Of a stretch of DNA of 34,434 bases, positions 1 to 8,460 are shown piece after piece (position 1 is the stretch's first letter; every line of letters begins with the position of its first letter). Below the pieces are notes generated by a model. That model was not told the origin of the DNA and did not search any database. It saw nothing but the letters and a program-made list of their open reading frames with translations. Position numbers and translations under genes: made by a program. The stretch is from Pseudoxanthomonas sp. GTDB taxonomy: Bacteria; Pseudomonadota; Gammaproteobacteria; Xanthomonadales; Xanthomonadaceae. The DNA lies in assembly GCF_024710765.1 (NCBI RefSeq), contig NZ_JANJUE010000128.1:1-34434 (forward strand). Direction: 5' to 3'.

Positions 1-437
1 GCGTGGACATCGAGATCCGCCGCGGCATGTGGAAGACCCTCAAGGACATCAACGCCGCGGGCACCACCATCATCCTGACCACCCACTACCTGGAAGAGGC
101 TGAAAGCCTCTGCCGCAACCTGGCGATCATCGACCACGGCAACATCGTCGAGCAGGGGCCCATGCGCAGCCTGCTCGCGAAACTGGACGTGGAAGGCTTC
201 CTGTTCGACATCGACGGAGAGTTGCCGGCGCAACTGCCGGTCATCGAGGGCACCACCCTGATCGCGCTCGACCCGCACACGCTGGACCTGGACATGCCGC
301 GCGCGATGGACCTGAACCGGATTTTCGCCGTGCTCAACGAAGCCGGCATCCGGGTGCGCTCGATGCGCACCAAGAGCAACCGACTGGAGGAACTGTTCGT
401 GCGCATGACCGGCAACGGCAAGGAGCAGGCGGCATGA
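1..437 (+). CDS. yadG: ABC transporter ATP-binding protein, YadG type (5' end outside window)
   Basis: This is the C-terminal part of an ABC transporter ATPase whose N-terminus, including Walker A and the signature motif, lies before the window. The visible frame begins VDIEIRRGMW, the segment just after Walker B in this family. It then carries the switch histidine (H-loop) in ILTTHYLEEAESLCRN and the family continuation AIIDHGNIVEQG. The tail ends in a conserved block with SMRTKSNRLEELFVRM. Order and wording match my memory of E. coli YadG closely. The protein would power export of an unknown substrate through the membrane partner encoded next. Its TGA overlaps the ATG of the permease gene by 4 bases (ATGA), a sign of translational coupling in one operon. 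The substrate cannot be read from the sequence. Confidence 0.93.
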   Translation, partial: VDIEIRRGMWKTLKDINAAGTTIILTTHYLEEAESLCRNLAIIDHGNIVEQGPMRSLLAKLDVEGFLFDIDGELPAQLPVIEGTTLIALDPHTLDLDMPRAMDLNRIFAVLNEAGIRVRSMRTKSNRLEELFVRMTGNGKEQAA

Positions 438-1204
438 GCAATCCCAACCTGATCGCCCTCGGCACCATCGTCCGCCGCGAAGTCGCGCGCATCCTGCGCA
501 TCTGGGGCCAGACCCTGGTGCCGCCGGCCATCACCATGACCCTGTACTTCCTGATCTTCGGCGGCCTGATCGGCTCGCAGATCCGCGACATGGGCGGCTA
601 CAGCTACATGGAGTTCATCGTGCCGGGCCTGGTGATGATGAGCGTCATCCAGAACAGCTACGGCAACATTTCCTCCAGCTTCTTCGGCGCCAAGTTCGGC
701 CGCCACATCGAGGAACTGCTGGTCAGCCCGATGCCCAACTGGGTGATCCTGTGGGGCTACGTGGCCGGCGCGGTGCTGCGGGGCCTGATGGTGGGCATCA
801 TCGTGCTGGTAATCGCCACCTTCTTCACCCCCGTGCGGATGCCGCATCCGCTGGTCACCCTGAGCACGGTGCTGCTGGGCGCGACGATCTTCTCGCTTGC
901 CGGTTTCATCAACGCGGTCTACGCCAAGAAGTTCGACGACGTGGCGATCGTGCCGACCTTCATCCTGACCCCGCTGACCTACCTGGGCGGCGTGTTCTAC
1001 TCGGTCAAGCTGCTGCCGCCGTGGGCCGAGGCGATGACCCACGCCAACCCGATCTTCTACATGGTCAACGCGTTCCGCTATGGCCTGCTGGGCAGCAGCG
1101 ACGTGCCGCTGTGGGTGGCCTACGCGTTGATGCTGGTGTTCGTGCTGGCGCTGAGTTCGCTGGCCCTGTGGTTGCTCAAGCGCGGCGTCGGCCTGCGCAG
1201 TTGA
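434..1204 (+). CDS. yadH: ABC-2 type transporter permease, YadH type
   Basis: This is the inner-membrane permease partner of the preceding ATPase, 256 residues, the usual length for YadH. It has a short cytoplasmic N-terminus containing RIWGQTLVPPAITM, then about six hydrophobic segments. The ABC-2 signature region near residues 175-195 reads PTFILTPLTYLGGVFYS. The segment FGAKFGRHIEELLVSP is typical of the YadH/NodJ branch. The start codon overlaps the ATPase stop, so this start is well fixed. The complex is presumably two ATPase and two permease subunits, as in other ABC-2 exporters. The cargo is unknown. The gene ends with TGA just before the ketopantoate-reductase-like gene, 43 bases away, so that gene may be cotranscribed. 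Confidence 0.94.
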   Translation: MSNPNLIALGTIVRREVARILRIWGQTLVPPAITMTLYFLIFGGLIGSQIRDMGGYSYMEFIVPGLVMMSVIQNSYGNISSSFFGAKFGRHIEELLVSPMPNWVILWGYVAGAVLRGLMVGIIVLVIATFFTPVRMPHPLVTLSTVLLGATIFSLAGFINAVYAKKFDDVAIVPTFILTPLTYLGGVFYSVKLLPPWAEAMTHANPIFYMVNAFRYGLLGSSDVPLWVAYALMLVFVLALSSLALWLLKRGVGLRS

Positions 1205-1247
1205 GTCGGCGCCGGAGCAAACCGGCGCAATGCAAGGAGTGGTGCGG

Positions 1248-2189
1248 ATGCGAATCCTGATCCTGGGCGCCGGCGGTACCGGCGGTTATTTCGGCGGCCG
1301 GCTCGCGCAGTCCGGCGCCGACGTCACCTTCCTGGTCCGGTCCCCGCGCGCCGCGGATCTGGCGCGCGACGGCCTGCGCCTCCGCAGTCCCCTTGGCGAC
1401 GCGGAACTGCCGGTGGCGACGGTGACCGCCGCGCAGCTGCCCGCGCTGGCGGCGTCGCGGCCGTTCGATCTGGTCCTGCTCAGCTGCAAGGCCTACGACC
1501 TGGACAGTTCGATCGACGCCATCGCGCCGGCCCTCCAGGCCGGTGCCGACGTGCTGCCGATTCTCAACGGGCTGCTGCACTACGCGCGGCTGGACGAGCG
1601 GTTTGGCTGCGATCGCGTGATCGGTGGCCTATGCTTCATCAGCGCGACCAAGGGCCCGCAGGGCGAGATCCTGCATCTGGGCAAGCCCGCCTCGATCACC
1701 TTCGGCGAGCGTGACGGCGTTCCGCCGCGCGCGCGCCTGCACGCCTTCGCAGAAGCCTGCGAAAAGGCACGCATCGATCACCTGCTGTCGCCGGACATCG
1801 GCCGGGAGCAGTGGATCAAGTACAGCTTCCTCACCGCGCTGGCCGCCGGCACCTGCCTGATGCGCGCGCCGATCGGGCGGATCGTGGCGGGCGAGGGCGG
1901 CGAGGCGTTCATGACCGCGTTGTATGCCGAATGCACCGCGGTGGCGGCCGCGTCCGGACAACCGATTCCGCAGGCCGCGCAGGACACCGCCCTGTCTACC
2001 CTGCGGCAGCCGGGTACGGATCTGAAAGCCTCGATGCTGCGCGACCTGGAAGCCGGCCAGCGTGTCGAAGGCCTGCAGATTGTCGGCGACATGGTGCACC
2101 GCGCGCAGCGGTTCGGAAGGCCGGTGCCCCTGCTGTCCACCGCCTGGTGCCACCTGCAGGCCTACGAGGCGTCGCTGCCGGCACGGTGA
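1248..2189 (+). CDS. Ketopantoate reductase family protein (PanE/ApbA fold)
   Basis: This is an NADPH-dependent oxidoreductase of the 2-dehydropantoate 2-reductase family, 313 residues. The start at 1248 is chosen because AAGGAG at 1234-1239 lies 8 bases upstream. An in-frame ATG at 1230 lies upstream of that ribosome site and has none of its own. The N-terminus shows the Rossmann loop GAGGTGGYFG. Lys191 in EQWIKYSFL fits the catalytic Lys, and the C-terminal SSM-like block SMLRDLEAGQRVEG keeps the conserved Glu. Four residues after the Lys, where E. coli PanE has an active-site Asn, there is Leu. This points to one of the many PanE-like paralogues rather than a proven pantothenate enzyme, so I give no gene symbol. 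It lies 43 bases after yadH and may be read from the same transcript. Confidence 0.88.
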   Translation: MRILILGAGGTGGYFGGRLAQSGADVTFLVRSPRAADLARDGLRLRSPLGDAELPVATVTAAQLPALAASRPFDLVLLSCKAYDLDSSIDAIAPALQAGADVLPILNGLLHYARLDERFGCDRVIGGLCFISATKGPQGEILHLGKPASITFGERDGVPPRARLHAFAEACEKARIDHLLSPDIGREQWIKYSFLTALAAGTCLMRAPIGRIVAGEGGEAFMTALYAECTAVAAASGQPIPQAAQDTALSTLRQPGTDLKASMLRDLEAGQRVEGLQIVGDMVHRAQRFGRPVPLLSTAWCHLQAYEASLPAR

Positions 2190-2342
2190 CGTTCCTGTCG
2201 CGGTGCGTGTCCGGTCGTGACTCGGAATGCTCCGATGGCGCGCGAAAGGGGCCCCGCCTACGATGTCCGGCGATCCGACCGCGACCGCCCTGCGCCATCG
2301 CGTGCCAGGGTGGCAAACCTTCTCTTCGTAACCGTCCAGGAC

Positions 2343-2840
2343 ATGCAGCAACGTCATCCTCGTCCCCCTTCTGCACGGGCATCGCACGGGTGCCGGTTCC
2401 TCTCGCGGAGGCACGCAATCCGCATCGGGCGCTGGTTGACGCTGTTCGCCGGTCTCTGCGTGCTGACCGGCTGCTTTCCGTATCGCGAGCAGATCGTCCC
2501 GCGGATCGAAGGCCGGCTGGTCCGCGGCGCCATGCCGGTGGCGGGCGTGCGCATCCACGTGTTGCCGGAGACGTTCCGAGCCGGCTGCCAGCCATCCCGA
2601 TACACCGCCGTCACCGATGATGCGGGTGCGTTCACCCTGGTCGGCAAGAGCCGGATCGGGATGATCGTGCCCATGGGCGATCGCATCAACACCTGGGGCG
2701 TGTGCATCGAGGAGAACGGACGGCTGATCGAGGGCTTCCGGGACGGCAGCATCGGCTGGCCGCCTCGGCACATCGACATGCAATGCGATCTGGAACGTAC
2801 CGTCCGAATCTGCGAATGGAGCGAGCGCAACCAGCGCTAG
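2343..2840 (+). CDS. Lipoprotein with carboxypeptidase-regulatory-like domain
   Basis: This is a probable lipoprotein of unknown function. A basic stretch (RRHAIRIGR) is followed by the hydrophobic segment WLTLFAGLCVLTGC, which ends in a good lipobox (LTGC), so the mature protein would be lipidated on Cys. The next 70 residues (EGRLVRGAMPVAGVRIHV ... TDDAGAFTLVG) have the pattern of a beta-sandwich carboxypeptidase-regulatory-like domain, in which a value is followed by a 'TDDAGxF' turn. The start is uncertain. ATG 2343 gives an unusually long n-region with the lipobox Cys at residue 44. The frame stays open upstream to 2217, but with no convincing ribosome site. No catalytic motif is visible. 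The domain suggests binding or a structural role in the envelope. Confidence 0.7.
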   Translation: MQQRHPRPPSARASHGCRFLSRRHAIRIGRWLTLFAGLCVLTGCFPYREQIVPRIEGRLVRGAMPVAGVRIHVLPETFRAGCQPSRYTAVTDDAGAFTLVGKSRIGMIVPMGDRINTWGVCIEENGRLIEGFRDGSIGWPPRHIDMQCDLERTVRICEWSERNQR

Positions 2841-2877
2841 GATGCCGGCCCCGGGCGTGGGCTGGCTGAACGCATGC

Positions 2878-3684
2878 CTAGGCGCCGGATTCGCACGCCG
2901 GCAGGCGGAAGAACGCGGTCGCGGTCGCGGTGGTCGTGGCCGCGGTGACGCCGGTCTCTTCGCCGCGATCGCGCGCCAGTTCCTCCACGATGTGGGCCAG
3001 GTACATCGGCTCGTTGCGGCGATGCGACGGTTGTGGCCGCACGGTGCGCGGCAGCAGGTAGGGCGCGTCGGTCTCGATCATCAGCCGTTCGGCGGGGATG
3101 TGGGGCACCAGTTCGCGCAGGTGCTGGCCGCGCCGCTCGTCGCACAGCCAGCCAGTGATGCCGATGTGCCAGTCCTGGTCCAGGTAGTCGAACAGCTCCT
3201 CGCGGCTGCCGGTGAAGCAATGCACCACCGCCGGGCCCAGGCGGCCATCGAAGTTCTTCATCATCGCCATGAAGTCGGCGTGCGCATCGCGCTGGTGCAG
3301 GAACAGCGGCTTGCCATTCTCGGCGGCGATCTGCAGCTGGCGCTCGAAGGCGCGCCGCTGCGCCGGCCGCGGCGAGAAATCGCGGAAGTAGTCCAGGCCG
3401 CATTCGCCGACCGCCACCACCTCCGGATGGGCGTGCAGCGCGCGCATTTCGGCGTCGCATTCGTCGGTGTACTCGACCGCGTGGTGCGGATGCACGCCGG
3501 CGGTGGCGAACAGTTCGCCCGGGTGCGCGCGGGCCAGCGCGAGCGCCTGCGGGGAATGTTCGCGGCTGGCGCCGGTCACCACCATCTGCGCCACGCCGTG
3601 CGCGCGGGCCCGCTGCATCACCGCGTCCAGATCGTGGGCGAAGCTCTCGTGGGTCAGGTTGGCGCCGATGTCGATCAGGTGCAT
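2878..3684 (-). CDS. tatD: TatD family metal-dependent nuclease
   Basis: This is a 268-residue TIM-barrel metallohydrolase very like E. coli TatD along its whole length, a Mg-dependent 3'-5' exonuclease acting on DNA and RNA. Visible family blocks in order are IDIGANLTHESF near the start, TAGVHPHHA, VAVGECGLDYFRDFS (metal-ligand Glu), FLHQRDAH, VVHCFTGSREE, ITGWLCDERRG, IETDAPYLLPR (metal-ligand Asp) and HRRNEP. The 'DIGANLT' N-terminus and the CDERRG block separate TatD proper from the YcfH and YjjV paralogues. Despite the name, the family is not part of the Tat export machinery. The gene is divergent from hrpB, with about 75 bases between the two starts, so they share a promoter region. It stands alone on its strand. 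Confidence 0.95.
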   Translation of the reverse strand: MHLIDIGANLTHESFAHDLDAVMQRARAHGVAQMVVTGASREHSPQALALARAHPGELFATAGVHPHHAVEYTDECDAEMRALHAHPEVVAVGECGLDYFRDFSPRPAQRRAFERQLQIAAENGKPLFLHQRDAHADFMAMMKNFDGRLGPAVVHCFTGSREELFDYLDQDWHIGITGWLCDERRGQHLRELVPHIPAERLMIETDAPYLLPRTVRPQPSHRRNEPMYLAHIVEELARDRGEETGVTAATTTATATAFFRLPACESGA

Positions 3685-3759
3685 GGAGCGTGGGAAAGCG
3701 CAGCGAAGGGCGCGCCATTGTAGTCGGCCCGGCGCGCGGAGCCGGTATCCTAGCCGGCC

Positions 3760-6255
3760 ATGTCGTCGCCCGCGCCGTCACCTGAATTCCCGATCACCCC
3801 GCTGCTGCCGGAGATCCGGCGGAGCCTGTCCGCGCATCCACGGCTGGTGCTGGAAGCGCCGCCGGGCGCCGGCAAGACCACCCAGGTGCCGCTGGCGCTG
3901 CTGGACGAGCCGTGGGGGCAGGGGCGCCGGATCCTGATGCTGGAACCGCGCCGGGTGGCCGCGCGCGCGGCCGCGGGCTTCATGGCGAAGCAGCGTGGCG
4001 AGGCGGTCGGCGAGACCGTCGGTTACCGCATCCGCTTCGAGAACAAGATCTCCGCGCGCACCCGCATCGAGGTCGTCACCGAGGGCATCCTGACCCGGAT
4101 GATCCAGGATGACCCGATGCTCGAATCGGTGGCGGCGATCCTGTTCGACGAATTCCACGAGCGCCACCTGTCAGCCGATCTCGGCCTGGCCCTGGCGCTG
4201 GACGTGCAGGCCCAGCTGCGCGAGGACCTGCGCATCGTGGTGATGTCGGCGACCCTGGATGGCGAACGCCTGGCGCGGTTCCTGGACGCGCCGCGCCTGA
4301 GCAGCGAAGGGCGGAGTTTTCCGGTGTCGGTGGCGCATTTTCCCGCGCGCCGCGACGAACCCGCCGAAGCGCAGGCGCGGCGCGCGATCGAGCATGCGCT
4401 GGCGGCGCATCCGGGCGACGTGCTGGTGTTCCTGCCCGGCCAGCGCGAGATCGCGCGCCTGGATGCGATGCTGGACGGGCTGCCCCGCGATGTCGCGGTG
4501 CTGCCCCTGCATGGCGAATTGCCGGTGGAGCGGCAGTCCGAAGTGCTGCAGCCGGATCCGCAGGGCCACCGCCGGGTGGTGCTGGCGACCAACGTGGCCG
4601 AGTCCTCGGTGACGCTGCCGGGCGTGCGGGTGGTGATCGATGCCGGGCTGGCGCGCGAACCACGCTATGACCCCAACAGCGGTTTCGCCCGGTTGGAGGT
4701 TGTCGCCATTTCGCAGGCATCGGCGGACCAGCGTGCCGGCCGCGCCGGCCGCGTCGCCGAAGGCTGGACTTACCGGCTGTGGCCGCAGTCGCAGCGGCTG
4801 GAGCCGCAGCGCCGGCCGGAAATCGCCCAGGTCGAACTGGCCGCGCTGGCGCTGGAGCTGGCGGCCTGGGGCAGCGATCAACTGCGATTCGTCGACCCGC
4901 CGCCCGCCGGTGCGCTGGGCGCGGCGCGCGAACTGCTGCAACGGCTGGGTGCGTTGGGAGAGAGTGGCGGCGTTACCCCGCTCGGCCAGCGCATGCTCAC
5001 GTTGGGCACGCATCCACGCCTGGCGGCGATGTTGCTGTCGGCGCCGAATGGCGCGGCGCGGGCGCTGTCCTGTGATCTGGCGGCACTGATTGAAGCGCGG
5101 GATCCGCTGCGCGGCGGCGGTGATGCGCTGGCCGCGCGCTGGCGTGCGCTGGCGGCGTTCCGCCAGGGCCGGGCGCCCGGCGACGCCCATCGATCCGCCC
5201 TGGCCGCGATCGACGCCGCGGCGAAGCAATGGCGCCGGCGCCTGCGCGAGGAGGCCGCGCCACCCGCGACCCTGGAAGCGCATCTGCTGGGAGACCGGTT
5301 GAGTCATGCCTATCCCGATCGCATCGGCTACCAGCATCCCCAGGATCCGCGCCGCTACGCGCTCGCCAATGGGCGCATGGCGCGCCTGTTCGATGACAGC
5401 GCGCTGTTCGGCGAGCCCTGGATCGTCGCCAATGAACTGCGCCACGAAGCCAAGGATGCGTTGATCCAGCGCGGTGCGCCGGTCGATGAGGCTTTCCTGC
5501 GCAGCGAGTTCCCGGACCGCTTCGTCACCGGGGACACGGTGCGCTGGGACGCCGGCAGGCGTGCGTTGAGCGCGCAGCGCGAGACCCGTTTCGATCGCAT
5601 CATCCTGAAAGCGCGTTCGACCGGACGCGTGGATCCGGCGCTGGCCGCGCAGGCGCTCACCGATGCGGTGCGCGAACTGGGAATCGATGCGCTGCCGTGG
5701 ACCGAATCGCTGCGGCAGTGGCGCGAACGCGTGCGCAGCCTGCGCGAATGGATGCCCGAGCTCAGCTTGCCGGATCTGTCCGACGAGGCATTGCTGGCGG
5801 ATCTGGATCGCTGGCTGAGGCCGGCCTTCGCCGGCAAGAGCCGGCTGGACGCGCTCGACGAAACCGAACTCGGCGAAGCACTCCGATCGCCGTTGGACTG
5901 GTCGCTGCGCCAGCGGATCGACGCGCTGGCGCCGACCCGCATCAGCGTGCCCTCGGGCATGGAGCGGCGCATCGAATACACCCACGGCCAGCCGCCGGTG
6001 CTGGCGGTGAAGCTGCAGGAACTGTTCGGCCTGGCCGAAACGCCGCGCATCGCCGATGGCCGCATCCCGCTCACGTTGCACCTGCTGTCGCCGGGTGGAC
6101 GCCCCCTCCAGGTCACCCAGGATCTGCGCGGCTTCTGGGAGCGCACCTACCCGGAAGTGAAAAAGGAAATGAAGGGCCGCTACCCCAAGCATCCCTGGCC
6201 CGACGATCCGTGGACCGCCCAGGCCACCCATCGGGCCAAGCCACGCGGCACCTGA
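3760..6255 (+). CDS. hrpB: ATP-dependent RNA helicase HrpB
   Basis: This is a DEAH-box-like helicase of 831 residues, close to the usual HrpB length. Motifs in order are Walker A/motif I APPGAGKTT (residues 33-41), motif II DEFH (130-133, the HrpB variant of DEAH), motif III SAT (163-165), and LVFLPGQREI at the start of the second RecA domain. TNVAESSVTLPG follows (about 277-289), then motif VI QRAGRAGR (about 324-331). The C-terminal half carries the winged-helix/ratchet region and the HrpB-specific tail ending in KKEMKGRYPKHPWPDDP. Members are ATP-driven RNA or RNA-DNA unwinding enzymes of the cytoplasm. A precise role for HrpB is poorly defined in most bacteria. The gene is divergent from tatD and is followed by an inverted repeat at 6272. 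Confidence 0.96.
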   Translation: MSSPAPSPEFPITPLLPEIRRSLSAHPRLVLEAPPGAGKTTQVPLALLDEPWGQGRRILMLEPRRVAARAAAGFMAKQRGEAVGETVGYRIRFENKISARTRIEVVTEGILTRMIQDDPMLESVAAILFDEFHERHLSADLGLALALDVQAQLREDLRIVVMSATLDGERLARFLDAPRLSSEGRSFPVSVAHFPARRDEPAEAQARRAIEHALAAHPGDVLVFLPGQREIARLDAMLDGLPRDVAVLPLHGELPVERQSEVLQPDPQGHRRVVLATNVAESSVTLPGVRVVIDAGLAREPRYDPNSGFARLEVVAISQASADQRAGRAGRVAEGWTYRLWPQSQRLEPQRRPEIAQVELAALALELAAWGSDQLRFVDPPPAGALGAARELLQRLGALGESGGVTPLGQRMLTLGTHPRLAAMLLSAPNGAARALSCDLAALIEARDPLRGGGDALAARWRALAAFRQGRAPGDAHRSALAAIDAAAKQWRRRLREEAAPPATLEAHLLGDRLSHAYPDRIGYQHPQDPRRYALANGRMARLFDDSALFGEPWIVANELRHEAKDALIQRGAPVDEAFLRSEFPDRFVTGDTVRWDAGRRALSAQRETRFDRIILKARSTGRVDPALAAQALTDAVRELGIDALPWTESLRQWRERVRSLREWMPELSLPDLSDEALLADLDRWLRPAFAGKSRLDALDETELGEALRSPLDWSLRQRIDALAPTRISVPSGMERRIEYTHGQPPVLAVKLQELFGLAETPRIADGRIPLTLHLLSPGGRPLQVTQDLRGFWERTYPEVKKEMKGRYPKHPWPDDPWTAQATHRAKPRGT

Positions 6256-6271
6256 CCGGACGACATGTTCC

Positions 6272-6341
6272 GTAGGAGCGACGTGAGTCGCGAAGGCGGC
6301 CTTTTCCGTAGTGTTCCGGTCGCGACTCACGTCGCTCCCAC
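6272..6341. repeat. Long inverted repeat with 22-base arms (REP-like), copy 1
   Basis: The arms at 6272-6293 and 6320-6341 are reverse complements with one mismatch (a T opposite G near the outer end). They enclose a 26-base loop. The arm begins GTAGGAGCGACGTGAGTC. A second element with the same arm sequence lies at 28640-28707, which makes this a dispersed family rather than a local terminator. It sits 16 bases after the hrpB stop and could end that transcript or stabilise its 3' end, but there is no T-tract. Confidence 0.9.
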
Positions 6342-6453
6342 AAGCTGGAAACCCACCCGTTCAGCCCCCGGTCGGCGCATCGGGGCGCCGCTAACGTGCC
6401 GTGAACATCCGCGGATGGACACTGGATGCCGTCATCTCCACAGGACAACGACG

Positions 6454-6813
6454 ATGAGCAAGCTCACCATCATTACCGACCGCGCGCTGGAACTGGTCAG
6501 CCAGGCAGGCAGCAGCCTCAAGCAGGCGGTGCCGAAGAACGCCGACAAACTGTTGCAGACCGGTGTTGTGCTGGGTGCGGCCAAGACCGGCGCGAAGACG
6601 GCGGGCAAGTTCATCCGCCGCAATCCGGTGGTGGCCGTCGCGGCGGCCGCGGGCATCGGCCTGCTGGCCTACGCGGCTTACCGCAAGCGCAAGCGCGACG
6701 CCGCCGATGCGCCGATCGAGGGCAAGTCGCGCCGCATCGAGGCGCGCAAGGTCAACGGCACCGGGCGAACCGGCCGCCGCACCACCTCGCGCGCGCCTTC
6801 GGCCAATCCCTGA
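6454..6813 (+). CDS. Small single-pass membrane protein, hypothetical
   Basis: This is a 119-residue protein with no family I can name. The start at 6454 follows a purine-rich CAGGAC 9-14 bases upstream. The open frame upstream runs through the inverted repeat and is not credible as coding. Residues 1-55 are amphipathic and Lys/Ala-rich (LKQAVPKNADKLLQTG, GAAKTGAKTAGKFIRR). Residues 58-76 form one hydrophobic segment (PVVAVAAAAGIGLLAYAAY). A strongly basic tail follows (RKRKRDAADA ... RTGRRTTSRA). Basic flanks on both sides of the helix leave the topology open. It resembles small DUF883-like, ribosome- or membrane-associated stress proteins only in layout, with no sequence signature. It is convergent with rluE. 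Confidence 0.72.
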   Translation: MSKLTIITDRALELVSQAGSSLKQAVPKNADKLLQTGVVLGAAKTGAKTAGKFIRRNPVVAVAAAAGIGLLAYAAYRKRKRDAADAPIEGKSRRIEARKVNGTGRTGRRTTSRAPSANP

Positions 6814-6883
6814 TCGACTTCCGCGGCTTCCCGCCACGCGGAATGCCTCCGGCGTGACGGTTTCATGTGAGGCCAGCCGGGCG

Positions 6884-7426
6884 TTACGAACGGACCTCGC
6901 GCCACTGACCTGGCGCGAGATCATCCAGTGCGACATTGCCCATCGCCACGCGCACCAGGCGCAGGGTCGGCAAGCCGACGGCGGCGGTCATCCGCCGCAC
7001 CTGCCGGTTGCGGCCTTCGCTGATTCGGATTTCCAGCCACGTATCGGGCACCGTCTTGCGGAAACGCACCGGCGGATCCCGCGGCCACAGCGCGGGATCC
7101 GGATCCAGCCGGCGCACCTCGGCCGGTCGGGTCGGTCCATCGTTCAGCACCACCCCGCGCCGCAGCGCGTCGAGCTGCGCGTCCTGCGGCGTGCCTTCCA
7201 CCTGCGCCCAGTAGGTCTTGGCCTGCTTGTGGCGCGGATCGGTCAGCCGGTGCGCCAGTCCGCCGTCATCGGTGAGCAGCAGCAAGCCCTCGCTGTCGTA
7301 GTCCAGCCGACCCGCCGCGTAGACCCGCGGCGGCAGATCGAATTCCGCCAGCGTCCGCCGGGGCGGATCGCTGCGATCGGTGAACTGGCACAGCACGTTG
7401 AAGGGCTTGTTGAACGCGATCAGCAC
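6884..7426 (-). CDS. rluE: 23S rRNA pseudouridine synthase RluE
   Basis: This is an RsuA/RluB/E/F-type pseudouridine synthase of 180 residues without an S4 domain, as in E. coli RluE, which modifies U2457 of 23S rRNA. The N-terminus FNKPFNVLCQFTD is typical of RluE. The catalytic Asp42 lies in AAGRLDYDSEGLLLLT. Further family blocks are LNDGPTRPAEV, LWPRDPPVR, EGRNRQVRRMTAAVGLPTLRL and a WREVRS end. All match my recollection of RluE closely, so the specific assignment is stronger than the family alone. The gene lies 16 bases after the stop of the exported methyltransferase on the same strand and may be cotranscribed with it. Confidence 0.94.
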   Translation of the reverse strand: MLIAFNKPFNVLCQFTDRSDPPRRTLAEFDLPPRVYAAGRLDYDSEGLLLLTDDGGLAHRLTDPRHKQAKTYWAQVEGTPQDAQLDALRRGVVLNDGPTRPAEVRRLDPDPALWPRDPPVRFRKTVPDTWLEIRISEGRNRQVRRMTAAVGLPTLRLVRVAMGNVALDDLAPGQWREVRS

Positions 7427-7442
7427 GGACCAGCGGCTCGAC

Positions 7443-8282
7443 TCAGGGCTTCACGAACCGCAGCGTCATCCGATCGCTTTCGCCGATGGCTTTGTACTTC
7501 TCCGCGTCCTTGGGATCGTGATTGTTGGACGGCGGCAGGGTCCACACACCGTTGGGATGATCCTTGGTGTCGCGCGGATTGGCGTTGATCTCGCTCTTGC
7601 CGTCCAGCCGGAATCCGGCCGCCTCGGCCAGCGCGATCACCTGCGCTTCGCCCACATAGCCGCTGTTGTCGTCCGCCGGCACGTCACGCTTGGCGCGGTG
7701 TTCGACCACGCCCAGCACGCCGCCTGGCTTGAGTACGTCGAAGAAGCCCTTGAACATGCCTTCGGCCTGCCCGGCCGAGCGCCAGTTGTGCACGTTGCGG
7801 AAAGTCAGCACGAGATCCGCCGAGGCCGGCGGGCCGAACACCGGCGCCGACGGCGAATACGCCACCACCTTGGTCGTGTCGTACAGCGCCGGCGAGGCGG
7901 CGAACTTCTTCTCCAGTCCGTCCTTGCTGCGCTGCTGGTAGTCGCGACCACCGCCCTGCGCGACCGCCGCCGGATCCACGATCGCCGCCACGTACTGGCC
8001 GCTCCCGCGTAGATACGGCGCCAGGATCTCCGAATACCAGCCGCCGCCCGGGGTGATCTCGACGACGGTCTGTCCCGGCTTCAGGCCGAAGAACGACAGC
8101 GTCTCGGCGGGGTGGCGGTAGCCGTCGCGGGCCACGTTGGCCGGGGTGCGCCAATCACCCTTGATCGCGCCATCGAGCGTGATGGCCGCATCGGCGGCGG
8201 CGGACGAGGCGTCCTGCGCATGCGCGAGCGCGGGCACGCCCAGGGCCAACAGCACGGCGAGGCAGATCGAATGCGGCTTCAT
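7443..8282 (-). CDS. Exported class I SAM-dependent methyltransferase-like protein
   Basis: This is a 279-residue protein of the 'predicted methyltransferase' group (COG4798-like). It begins with a clear Sec signal peptide (MKPHSICLAVLLALGVPALAHA, probable cleavage after AHA). Residues 50-80 contain the SAM-binding motif I region, GQTVVEITPGGGWYSEIL. Later come DLVLTFRNVHNW (motif IV/post-motif region) and LKPGGVLGVVEHR (motif VI-like). An apparently intact SAM fold after a signal peptide is odd, because SAM is a cytoplasmic cofactor. The protein may bind another ligand in the periplasm, or act before export. ATG 8282 is the only sensible start for the signal peptide. rluE follows 16 bases downstream. 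Confidence 0.85.
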   Translation of the reverse strand: MKPHSICLAVLLALGVPALAHAQDASSAAADAAITLDGAIKGDWRTPANVARDGYRHPAETLSFFGLKPGQTVVEITPGGGWYSEILAPYLRGSGQYVAAIVDPAAVAQGGGRDYQQRSKDGLEKKFAASPALYDTTKVVAYSPSAPVFGPPASADLVLTFRNVHNWRSAGQAEGMFKGFFDVLKPGGVLGVVEHRAKRDVPADDNSGYVGEAQVIALAEAAGFRLDGKSEINANPRDTKDHPNGVWTLPPSNNHDPKDAEKYKAIGESDRMTLRFVKP

Positions 8283-8460
8283 CGGTGGTCTCCGGGGGAA
8301 AGTGCGGCGAGCCTATCACGCATGTGCAACGCGGCACGGCTGAATGCCCGCATGCCGCTTATGTGGAATTTACGCGGCGGGGCGCTGGCCGGAATGGTCC
8401 GTTTACGCCCCCGGCGCCTAGCCTGTTTCCACCGCGCGAAAGCGCGCCTGGAAACCCGGC

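Noticed and set aside
4171-6330. 719-codon open frame on the - strand opposite hrpB
   Set aside because: Antisense to all helicase motifs of hrpB. Low-complexity composition.
6265-6453. N-terminal extension of the small membrane protein
   Set aside because: It translates the inverted repeat. A start with a purine-rich ribosome site at 6454 explains the gene.
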